Assembly (NCBI GenBank): GCA_022818135.1
Contig: JAFMSR010000007.1
Location: forward strand, 7,610,543 to 7,674,542
DNA: 64,000 nt
Reading direction: 5' to 3'
DNA from: Saxidomus purpurata
Lineage: Eukaryota > Mollusca > Bivalvia > Venerida > Veneridae
In this document: piece after piece, positions 1 through 11,336 of the stretch
Layout of the letters: every line of letters begins with the position of its first letter
Position numbering within the stretch: the stretch's first letter is position 1
The notes under the pieces: model-generated
Database searches by the model: none
Told to the model about the DNA's origin: nothing
The model's input: only the letters and a program-made list of their open reading frames with translations
Program-made: the position numbers and the translations under genes

Positions 1-950
1 CCACGCATCACCTCACCTATGTCTTCACTTTACTTAACTTAAAAGATCAAATAACTTGTATGCATATCATATGAGGAGGAGCAGTCGTGACACTGTTACT
101 GTTCCTCCTCATATGCCATCATTACTGATTATAAATGCAGTATATAATTTACTTACTGTATGAATGAAAAGAGCACTGCAATTTTCACATAGAAAATGCA
201 CATCTTATTCAAAAACAGTTTGGAAAGTAAATTCAGTCTTAGTTGTGTAAAGATCACCTTGAAGGTCAAGTTCACACTTATATTGACAGAATTTGAAATA
301 ACTTAACACAGTTGTCCAAATGTGTGTCATGTGCAACATCCAGACAGCTACCTTGAAGGTTAAGGTAACACTAAGGGCTCAAAGTTGTAATCAAGTGTTA
401 TGTTCCACATGCATGGCAGAACTCCATCCACTTGTGTGTTTTTTAAACTTTTTGTTAAAAAAAACTACAACTACACATTGTAATAAGTAGGACTGTTATG
501 GTGATTTTTTTAAAAATATTTTTTTTATCAGAACAGAAGAAAGCCATGCTTCTGAGATAGAATATTAAGGACATCTAAATATTAAGGTATGACCTCTGTG
601 TACATTAATGTGTATAATAAAGCAAATGAATAAGGAAGTTACTTTAAGGATTTTTATACCTGTTATTTTCTACGAAACATGTCTATAAGATACCTTGTTT
701 ATGTTTAGGCAAATTCGACCTTGCCATTTTTGACAAACGTTTATATCAAGGCTAAGATTTCTGCTAAGGAAGAATTTTCATCCTTTAAGGACAATTTAAG
801 TAAGTTTATTGTTATTCAAAACATATCAAGACAATGTGAAGTCAAAGTCTAATAGCTAGTAGCGGATGCCTTGAAAGGAAGTGGTAGGAGGTTATAGAAG
901 TAAAAGTGTTACAAAGTCAAGGCTTCAAGGGGTGCCATAGCAGTCTTAAT
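1..950. other. non-coding, no feature recognised
   Basis: AT-rich sequence with no convincing exon. A short block near 240-380 (AAGGTCAAG followed by ACTTA) resembles the interior of the mollusc repeat annotated at 6627. I see no RNA gene or promoter here. Confidence 0.4.
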
Positions 951-952
951 AT

Positions 953-1245
953 CATTCAAAGCTTCTCATAGGGTAGTAGGTCAATTTAAGGATTGTTCAG
1001 GCAACTCATTTTTGACAAAAACTTCTCATAGGGTAGTCGGTTCATTTTAAGGATTCTTCAGGTAACTCATTTTTGACGAAAACTTCTCTTTAGCTAGTAG
1101 GTTAATTTTAAGGACTGTTCAGACTACTAACTTTTTACAAATGTAACTTCTCTTTGAATATTAGGTTCATTTTAGTTTAACATACCATGTAAACAGTAAT
1201 GGTTCTTCTGTACATAGGGTAGTAGGTTCATTTTAAGGCTTAATT
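953..1245. repeat. degenerate ~60-70 bp tandem repeat
   Basis: About four or five diverged units share the order TTCATTTTAAGGA, TTGTTCAGG, CTCATTTTTGAC, AAAACTTCTCATAGGGTAG. Related single units occur near 1850-1950, 2030-2100 and 2570-2612, so this is an old repeat spread over about 1.6 kb and not a compact array. The family is not recognised. Confidence 0.6.
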
Positions 1246-2613
1246 GGCCTTAGGTTACTTATCATTGAAAAGTTAATTAATCTTCTGACATCTTTTATTA
1301 GTAACACAATTTGAATTTGTTAAGATTTCATTTATGACTGTATTTTTGTACAAATGTGATAAAATCTGAAACTAGCAAGCTTTCAGCGTTAGGCACAAGT
1401 TGATTGACATAGAGAAAGGTAGCTAGTGGTTAGCATCATATAAAGTGTATGCACAAAGATCATTTGATGGTTTTTAGGTCAGTCACTATACAACAGTTTT
1501 GGTTTTGGGTTTTTGGTCTTTTGGCCAATTTTTTGCTAAAATGTTGACATAATTGTAGGTCTGTTATCTCAATTCTTGCTTCGCTAATCTTTTCTGTCTT
1601 CCCGTGAATACTCCCTCTGAATGTGCTTTATGGTAAGTCTGTCTTCAAGCTGGCTATGCCAAGCAGGCTTCCTACGTTAGGCACATATATACAATGTACC
1701 CAGTAGGCTGTCCAGTATAGTTATAGTCCAGTGTCCAGAGCTTTGTAGAGAGAAAGCAAGTGAGTGAGATTATATATAATAGTCATAGGACAAGAGGATT
1801 ATTATTGTAGCTTCAGAAAAAAACATTAATGCCATTTGAGTGCACCTGTAAAGACAGTTTAGGCCAGTCATTTTTAACAAAAGCTTCTCATAAGGCAGTA
1901 GGAAAATTTAAAGGACTGTTTCAGCCAACCATTTTTAATAAACATTTTGTCAAGACAAAACGTTCTGTTAAGTTAAATCATCATTTTTTTTTATCAGATT
2001 TCTTTAAGTTGCGAGTTAGTTTGTTTCATTTAAAGGACTGACCTAAAAACTAATCATGCCAATCATAAAGTATTTTGTTAAAGGAAGAATATTATAATGC
2101 TAGAAAGGAATTATTCATACACAAGACAGTTCCATCTTAGGAGATGTAATTTTTAGAGTTCAAAATCAGGCATTTCATGTATAGTACCTAGAACAGTCAT
2201 GTTTGAGTCGTCTGTATTGCATTTCAATTGATGTGTTTCACTTTCCTGTAAGTATTATATACAGTTAATAACTAAGTCTTAACACTTTCTGCTTCATTTT
2301 TGTTGAATATTTTGGTATATTTAAAATATTTGATTTGCTTAATACAAATGGTAAAGTCTTAAAATAGCCTCCTCTGCACTGCACTACTCCCATGCATGTT
2401 TGAGGCTTTTGTCAGTTAAAAGTTTGCAAGTCAAATTTTACAAAACAAAAGGCATAAGTTCAAGTCAATTTATTTTACTCAGCTTTTTTGCAGTATGAAG
2501 GGAAATCAGACAGAAAGGACCTACTAAATATCTCTTTAGTCCGCAGTATAGTTTTGTCTGTAGTAGCTTTATTTAAGGACTGTGTTAAAAGGACTGTTAT
2601 GGCCAGTCATTTT

Positions 2614-3841
2614 TAGCTCGACTATTCGAAGAATAAGGAGGCTATTGCACTCGCCCCGGCGTCTGCGTCTGCGTTGGTTAAAGTTTTTTATAAAGTCAAA
2701 TATCTTGAATACTATCAAAGGTATTGACTTGAAACTCAAACTATATGTTTACCATCAACATCTACACCTGAGGAAACAATCCCCATAACTCTGTTTTGAT
2801 TTTTGACAGATTTATGCCCCTTTTTAACTTAGAATTTTTGGTTAAAGTTTTTTATAAATTCAAATATCTTGAATATTATCAAAGGTATTGACTTGAAACT
2901 CAAAGTATGTGTCTACCATCAACATCTACACCTGAGGAAACAGTTCCCATAACTCTGTTTTGATTTTTGACAGATTTATACCCCTTTTTAACTTAGAATT
3001 TTTGGTAAAAGTTTTTTATAAATTTAAATATCTTGAATACTATATAAGGTTTTGACTTGAAACTCAAAATATATGTTTACGATCAACATCTACACCTGAG
3101 GAAACAATCCCTATAACTCTGTTTTGATTTTTGACAGATTTATATCCCTTTTTAACTTAGAATTTTTGGTAAAAGATTTTATAAAGTCAAATATCTTGAA
3201 TACTATCAAAGTATTGACTTGAAACTCAAAGTATGTGTTTACTATCAACATCTACACCTGAGGAAACAATCCCCATAGCTCTGTTTTGATTTTTGATAGA
3301 TTTGTGTCCCTTTTTAACTTTTAATTTTTTTGTAAAAGATAGAATACTATCGAACATATTGACTTGAAACTTAAAATGTATGTTTACTGTCAACATCTTC
3401 ACCAATGTTTTTGATTTTTGACATATTTCTGCCCCCTTTTAACTTAGAATTTTGTCACAGTTTTTACCAGACTAATATGGAAATACTCAAAATGGCTTTC
3501 TTTTGAAATGTCGTAGAATTATTATGCAGCATGCAGCGGTCATGCTTTTTTTAATTCTATACATATCAATTTTGAAAAGTTACAAAATTATTCATGATCT
3601 AATATACACAAGGTCATGTATTTCTTTTAAATTATCCCCCCATCCTCCCTCCAGTTGGCTTGCAGAATCCAGAGTAAGGTATTGAATGCAATGTACATTT
3701 ACAAAGGTCTTTGAACAAGTTTCATATCTTTGACCTTAATTCTTATAGACAATTACACAATACTCCTGTTCTTAGACAAAAAACCCATTTTACCAACAAG
3801 CTTTCGAATAGTCGAGCGTGCTGTCATGTGACAGCTCTTGT
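2614..3841 (+). mobile_element. non-autonomous element, TAGCTCGACT family, copy 1
   Basis: The element opens with TAGCTCGACTATTCGAA and closes with the inverted motif TTCGAATAGTCGAG followed by a small hairpin (GCTGTCA/TGACAGC) and CTCTTGT. The interior is about five tandem units of ~160 bp, each carrying TATCTTGAATACTATCAAAG and CAACATCTACACCTGAGG; the last unit is truncated. It has no coding capacity. The same ends recur at 14550, 10628 and, as a fragment, 42489. Subterminal hairpins, internal tandem repeats and no visible target duplication resemble Helentron-associated elements (HINEs). That class assignment is an inference. Confidence 0.75.
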
Positions 3842-3849
3842 TAACAATT

Positions 3850-5390
3850 TATGTCAATTGTCACAAGTTGAAAGTTTGTATTCAAGGTTCTCTGATTTTT
3901 AAAAAAAAAATCAGTTGAAATGTTAAGGATGTGAAAGGTTTATTTTAAGGTCTATATAAGTCATTCATATTTAGGGAACACTACACCTAAGGTAGGAGTT
4001 TCACCTTAATTATGGTAAGATAACTGTAAAGGTTTCATTAAAATTGTCAATGTACAAAATGTTGCAATAATGTTAACTGTAAGAGGGCAACACTTGATCC
4101 TTGTACAATAAGTGGAGACCATTACAGACATATATGTAATACCACAGGTGCCATGATGTACAGAACAAACACATAGCAGAGTAATGGTTATTGCCTTTGA
4201 GTGTCAGGTACCCATAATGTTTAGTATCTGGGTTTTTTTTGTTAGAAAACAATTAGGGTAGGACATGTTTTTTTATTGAATTTTAATAAGACTGTTTTCG
4301 TTAAGTAGCTGTGGGTTTTTTGTTCGAAAATAGTTAAGGTGGGACACGTTTTTTTATTGAATTTTAAGTAAGAATGTTGAGAGTCACTGGAAGTGCTGAG
4401 TACAAATGTCCGTTGATTGCATTCAGTTAGTGCAGGTTAGCAGACTAATAAAACCTGCCATGTATTAGATAGAAAGTACATGGTGGGATCTTTTTCAGAT
4501 TTCAAGGCCCGTCAAGTGCCACAATCTGTTGATCAACACTACAATCAGCGCTATCAGAGTAATCCAGTGTCAATATGTGCGTAAGAAGTGTTGTGTTGGT
4601 AGTCAGTTCTGCATCCCTTGGCTGGTAGGGGCATGAACTGCTGTCCGGGTGTGTGGAGAGAGATGGAGCGGGCACAGACAAGATTTTTTGTTTCAGCTTC
4701 CAGGCCTGCCTTCAGAGATGGACCTCACCATGAGCAGGATTGGTTTTGTTTTATCTGCGAGAAGCTTAAAGCTTTTTGGAGGTACATGTATTGTGATTAA
4801 GCTTTGTCCAGTATATTCCGTCATTAGTGAAAAGAAAAAGCTGCAAGTTCTGATTGCAGCAATTGTTAAAAATTAGTTCTTGTTTGCGTCCCTTATTTGT
4901 AGCCAGCACACAACAGTGACTGCTCAACATGTCATTTGTCAAGTATTGGTCTTTAGGTTTAACTAGTTTATACCTGAGATTCAACCTTATACTTAACTAA
5001 GTATTTTTTTTCTCTGCATTGAGACATGGTTTTCTGTCTGTGATGGTCTTTACTAGTTGCACTCGGAAAGCATTGCCTTTGTGTAGTTCATATCAAAGTC
5101 AAAGTGTGTCGTTCGTCTGCAAGCTTTTCTCATAAGGTCCTCTGTAAGTGGGTCCGGTACTAGTGAGTGTTGTACTTGATAGTGTGTGCATTGCTTTTCT
5201 TTACATCCTTTTTAATACACTAACTATTCGGATCTTAATGTCTTAAAAATTAAACAAGAGAGTTTGAGCCAAAGAATGACTCAAAAGTATGGCTTTTTGA
5301 CAGATTGGAATTACATGTAAATTAAGTACATAATGAATACCTAGTGGGTAGCTTTATTTGCCTTCAAATGTTTTTTGTTTCAATTTATTT
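3850..5390. other. non-coding; upstream exons not found
   Basis: No exon can be placed with confidence. A possible short exon at 4697-4781 has a TTTGTTTCAG acceptor and a GGAG|GTACAT donor and is open in one frame. It matches only the less protein-like frame of the next exon, so it is not called. Confidence 0.3.
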
Positions 5391-5393
5391 CAG

Positions 5394-5625
5394 GTAAACA
5401 GAGACATTATTGAAGAAACAAGTACACCTCTGGACCATTCAACAAAGAATTCCAGTTGCCTATCACAAGGGACACCTTCGTTTATTGCCTCTTCCACACC
5501 TCCGAAAAGAAAAAATGTACAACGTTCCTTTCAGAAAGTTAGTGGGTTTTTTATGTGAAAATAGAGAACATTTTGCCGAGCCTGCCGACATTGTTTCAAC
5601 ATTAATGTCACTTTGGCCGTTCAAG
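5394..5625 (+). CDS. exon 1 of the visible part, possible homopolymer frameshift
   Basis: The acceptor follows TTTATTTCAG at 5393; a second AG at 5401 is possible. The 3' half reads in the frame that ends ...SLWPFK and joins the next exon. The 5' half is more protein-like in another frame (Ser/Thr/Pro-rich, with STPPKRK), which meets a TGA straight after a run of six T near 5553. Either the exon uses the less typical frame from 5402, or one extra T sits in that run, as a sequencing error or a real frameshift. Confidence 0.6.
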
Positions 5626-8600
5626 GTATGTGAGTGCTTCCATCTGTGAGGATGAGCTTTCCGGCTGTAACTTCCTCATGCATTGAAGGAGTTTGAATTG
5701 ACTTGGCACAGTAAACAAATTAGAAAATACACTTAAAAGATTTAATTTTTATGTTTCATGAAATTTACCCGTTGAGACCTGAGGAAATTAAATGGCTCCG
5801 GATGGAAAATACACCTCTATAAAGGTAACAAAGGAACAAAACTCTGCTATAAATACATGGATTGTGACAGCACTTGGCGGGAATCATTCCCCTCCCTAAA
5901 TATATATTCCTGCCAAGCTTCAATAAAATCTGAATAAACAGTAACAAGATATGGCTCCCAAGGGTAAAGTATGACAAAGGGAAGAACAACACCAAAACAA
6001 TATCCTTCTCCCCCTATGGCGATGGATAATTAGAATAATGGTTGCTGGCATTGTATGTGATGTATGATATCAAAACGTTAAATGATGTCATAAATTATGT
6101 CATCAACATAATTGCATTTAGTAGGTGTTTCAATAAGCTACTGGTCAGGTTATTATTGGTGAGGTTGTTTTAGGTCAACACAAAGAAGCAACAGTATACA
6201 AAATCATTGTGTTTGGGGCCCTCAATACATTCCTGTTGCTACAATAGAAATGATGAAATACTAACATGATATGGTAATTTCATTTTTCGAATATCTATTG
6301 CTGTAAGATGTGTTCATGATTCATTTTGACAACATTTCAAGAAAAACAACCTGAAACATAAGGTTTTGACGTCCGTATTGGAACATTTTGAACCACCCCT
6401 TGTTTGACTAAATTGTATTAGATATGGTAAATTCTGAGCAAGATATTACCTTACTTTAATTCCAGTTTTTTTTATCACAAAAACAATCACTGAACATCAA
6501 ATACGTGCGTAATAGTGGATATAAATTCACGCTTAACCTGCTGTAGCAAAAAAATAGGTAACACATGGAAACAAATCAGGTGATTTCAGAGACTGTATAC
6601 AAAGAGAATACATTATTTAACTTTTTATGCCCCCGAAGGGTGGCATTTAAAATCGCACCGTCCGTCTGTCTGTCTGTCCGTACATATTCAGGAGCCATTA
6701 CGAGGTTCGGGTTTGTGTGCAGCTTAGCGTTCTGGGGTTTGCTTCAGTTCATTCCGTCATTGTGAGGTTAAAATTGGTCTTGTGGGGTTACAAAATGGTC
6801 TTGCAGGGTTAAAAAAGCAAAGAAAGATCAAAGGGTTAACCTCACAAAGGTCGTCTCGTAAGTACGTCCGTCTGTCCGTCTGTGCGTCCGCCCTTACTTT
6901 TTTTCGTGTCCCGGCTGTAACTTTGTCATGCATTGAAGGATTAAAAAAAAACTTGGCACAAATGTTAAGCACACCAAGACGATATGTCGCGTGCAAGATC
7001 CATGTCCCTACCTCAAAGGTCAAGGTCACACTTAAAGTTTTAAGGTAATGGAATCCTATACATATGCACACATTCGTGTCCGGACTATAACTTTGTCATG
7101 CATTGAAGGATTTAGAAATAACTTGGCACAAATGTTCAGCGCATCAAGACGATGTGTCGCGTGCATAACCCACGTCCGTGCCTCGAAGGTCAATGTCACA
7201 GTTAGAGTTTAAAAATAATGGAATACTGTATGCATGGTTATTCCGTCATGCATGGAAGGATTTTAAAATTACATGGCACAATTGTTGAGCACATGGAGAG
7301 GGCACATACGGGCACATTTCGGGGGGCATTTGTCACTTGTGAGGGACAGCTTTTGTTGGTATCAGGTAAATGTATTGGAATAAGACATTTAGATCACCCT
7401 TCATCTTACTTACACCCAATTGTGTTTTTATGAAAAGCACATGAAAATGCTAGATGCAATGGTTAAATTACTTATCTGTCGTAGATACCTTCCTTTCATA
7501 AAGATACATACATGTTCTTCCTTTCCTTGCAACATTATAGACGTGTTTGTGATAAAATGTTTCTGATTTAACATCTCAATATTAAAAGAAATGTAAATTT
7601 ATAACAATATTTTAGCGTTTTTTGTTTGTTTGTTTTTTTTTTGGGGGGGGAGGGGGAAGGGGGGAGGTCTTTGGGTAGCCTATGGGTGTCTCCGGTAAAT
7701 AGTAGGCCAAGAAAAAACTATTTTGAAGTCAATGTGATATGTTTTTGTCAATGTTATTTTGCAGTTTTAAAAACAGATTGTTCTTTTGGAAAGTTTTTAT
7801 TTTGTAATAAAATCGTTTTTAGAAACAATCATTTTTTAAAAATAAATGTTTCAACATTTATGACTGCTCCTACCATAAACTTCCAACAAAATGCATTCCT
7901 TATAAGGCCCTACCCTCAGTGAGAGAGTAAATAAAAAAGCTTTTAGCTTTCTACTCTATCCTTCATGTACCAATGATATTATGTTCATATTTTGTATATG
8001 TTTTGAATTAATAAAATATTGTTTAAACTAAGGGCAGCCCCAATAAAGTTATTGTCTTCTGTCACGTGCTATCTTCATTTTTCGTGGATGAATCAGATTC
8101 ATTATGATTGTCATTCATTTGATCAAACTATGACAGGTTTCTACTGGAAAATGTTCTGGACAGTGTTTGAAATAGTTCAGACCTAGTGATTGAAATAATT
8201 TTCAACAGTTCCTGGGCTACTCCATAAAATATTCTAGGCCGTGCTAAAATATGCGGAAGAAATAGCCTTTGTGGACTATGTTGGAATTTAGTACTCTGGA
8301 ATGTGATCTCTAGTACCGTGCTTCTGTGTGGCTTCTTTTGCTAGATACGGAATATAAAGCTTAATATTCCATGCAAATTTTTCTTCGAATTTAATATATA
8401 TTTGCATATGAACAGTGCCCTTTACATTTAAATACAGTCTTTTAGTTGAACGATGAAGTTACTCTTGTCCTAAAATAGAACCTTTATACACATGGCACAT
8501 AGTTACTCATAGCAGGTGTCAGCATTAGATGTTAAAATACATCTAGATATTTTAGATGATTGCACACCGCATATATTTCACTAATGCATATGGCGTTATG

Positions 8601-10934
8601 AAAGTGGTTCAATCAATGAGTCTGTCCTGCATGAGGTTATGAAATGTGCGGCATACCTCATGATCCAGAAAGGACTTGGGAGTATAATGGGTCCAGAATC
8701 ACCAAACAAAAATACACTTTTACTGGACTCTTGTATAATCCGGGAGAAGATAGGATAACTTGAGTACTTTCAAGTATCTTCATACATTTGATTAAATAGA
8801 TAAGTTTGCTATACATTTTCAAAATTAAAAAAACAACAAAGGTTAGCTATATATATATACTCAAAATTTAAAAAAAAACAACAGAAAAATACCAACGGTA
8901 TCAAATTCCAGCATAGCCCCGAACATTTTTTGTTTAAGTTTGAACCGATCGGATAAATTTCAGTCAAGCCAAAAGTGTTGAAGTGGTAGCATTGAAACTA
9001 ACTTCCAAGTAAGCATTTCTGGGCTTGGCCAGATCCTTATCCATCAGAAATATTTTTCATCACAACACGAAATATTTGCCAAGACATACTGGAATGCGTT
9101 TAATGTGTAATAAAACAGACTACAGTCGCGATGATTACAATGAACAAAATCCTTTCAGGAAAATTGAAAATATTAGTAGAATACACTAACTTTCTCACTC
9201 TGTGTATAGTCAAGCCGGTAGACTTCAATGAGTAAAATAGATATTTCTGCACTGTTTTGTGACTGTTTGCTCATACACTTTTTAGCTCATTGAATATTTA
9301 TTCTTTTGAGCAAATTTGAAACTGCACATCATGAGAATATAAACATCGATATTAGGTCAATCTTAAAGGTCATTTTTTGAATACCCTAACAAATCATGAA
9401 AATAGGTCAGACTGTGTTCTTTGATCTTTGTTCTCTATTGGAATATAGGGACCCAGTCTTGGACAATTGTACCTCAGATGAAGTCAGTTCAAACTGAAAA
9501 AAAGAAGAAATCGTACTGACTTCAAAACGGATCCTTCTGGACTGACTATTTAACGAAAGACACACATAGGCTACTCAAAGACACACCTGAAAACACCAAA
9601 ATGTTTATTTTTATATTTAGATGTCAAATCAGAAACATTCTATCAAAAATACATCTACAAGTTTGCAAATAACTGGAGTAAAGTACATGTATATATCTTT
9701 ATGAAAGGAAGGTTATAATCTACGCTAGATAAGTAATTTAGCCAACGTTTCGAGCCTATTCATATGCTTTTCAGCTCACCTTGCACCAAGTGTCGGGGTG
9801 AGCTAATATGATCACACACTGTCCGACAACAGTCATGCGTTGTCCATCCATCCACTATTGCTTTCATTCTTTCAGAAACAACAGGGCCAATTATGATAAA
9901 AATTAACTTTAACATAAAGCTCTATCAAAGTTGTTCAAAGAATTCCATTTCATGCAGAACTCTGGTTGCTATGGCCACAAATGAGAAAAACTTAAAAATT
10001 CTTATTAACGGAAACCACATGACCTAGAGCTTAGATATTTAGCATGTAGCATTGCCTAGTGGACGTGTACAAATATTGTCCAAATAGTGACCCGCAATGA
10101 AAATGGACCCTTTCTGCTATTGTTGATGTTGTTTTATCGCCAATGGTAGTCTGGTGAGCAATATAGGGCCATGTTGGCCCTCCTGTTATAAAAAAGTACA
10201 CTTGGGTGTAAATATATGGACATTAAGGATGATGTAAATGCCTTATTCTAAATACATTACCTGATATAAAAAAGACAAACAAAATCTGAATTATTTTGTG
10301 GCGCCTTTGATGCCTCCCATTAATTCTGTTCTTGTCCTCTTTGTATACAGTCTAGGGAATTGCCTTGATTTGTTTCCATGCGTTACCTTTTGTGTTGCTA
10401 CATACCATGTCATCAGCAGGTAAAGCTATCTATCTAAAAAGTGTTGATGCAGACATCATAACCTTTTTAGTTTCAAGTTGTCTTTCTTAAAACAATTGTC
10501 AAAATGAATCATGAAAACATGTTACACCAAATGATATTCAAAAAATGAAATTACCATATCATGTTCATACTTTATCATCTCCATAGTAACAAAAGGAATG
10601 TCTTGAGGGCCCCACCACAATGATTTTTAGCTCTATTCGAAGAATAAGGAGAGCTATCCTAGTCACCCGAGCGTTGGCGTCGGCGTCGGCCCCAACCGTA
10701 CGGCGTAACTCTCTTACTTATGCCTTTTTCCACTTAAAGTTTGTGTACCACCTCAAATATTTTCAAAGTCCATTGACATATGGCTTTGAAACTTTGCACT
10801 CTTGTTCATCATCATGCCCCCAATCTGTACACAGGAGGAGATAACTCTATCAAGCATTTTGACAAAATTATGCCTTTTTTCTACTTAGAATTTACGTTAA
10901 AGTTTGCGTACCACCTCACCATCTGGCGAACCCG

Positions 10935-10981
<47 letters not shown>

Positions 10982-11270
10982 AAATATTTTCAAAGTCCAT
11001 TGACATCTGGCTTTGAAAACTTTTCACCTTGTTCACCATCATGCCCCCAACCTGTACACAGGAGGAGGTAACTCTATCAAGCATTTTGACAAAATTATTT
11101 CCCTTTTTCGACTTAAAATTTACGTTAAAGTTTGCGTACCACCCTCAACATTGACATCTGGCTTTGAAACTTCTGCACGCTTGTTCACCATCATGACCCC
11201 AACCTGTTAAGAGGGGGTCCTTATAAAGTTTTTTCCCCCCCCAAAAAAGGGGGTTTTTTTTTTTTCCTTT

Positions 11271-11336
<66 letters not shown>

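Noticed and set aside
4697..4781. Possible upstream exon of the unrecognised gene
   Set aside because: Splice sites are acceptable, but the phase fits only the less protein-like frame of the next exon and the sequence has no clear coding character.
6757..7071. 104-codon ORF on the - strand
   Set aside because: Lies wholly in the TTATGCCCCCGAAGGG repeat; similar accidental frames appear in other copies.
10780..11016. ORF with a poly-Pro run
   Set aside because: It is the translation of a poly-C run inside a tandem repeat.
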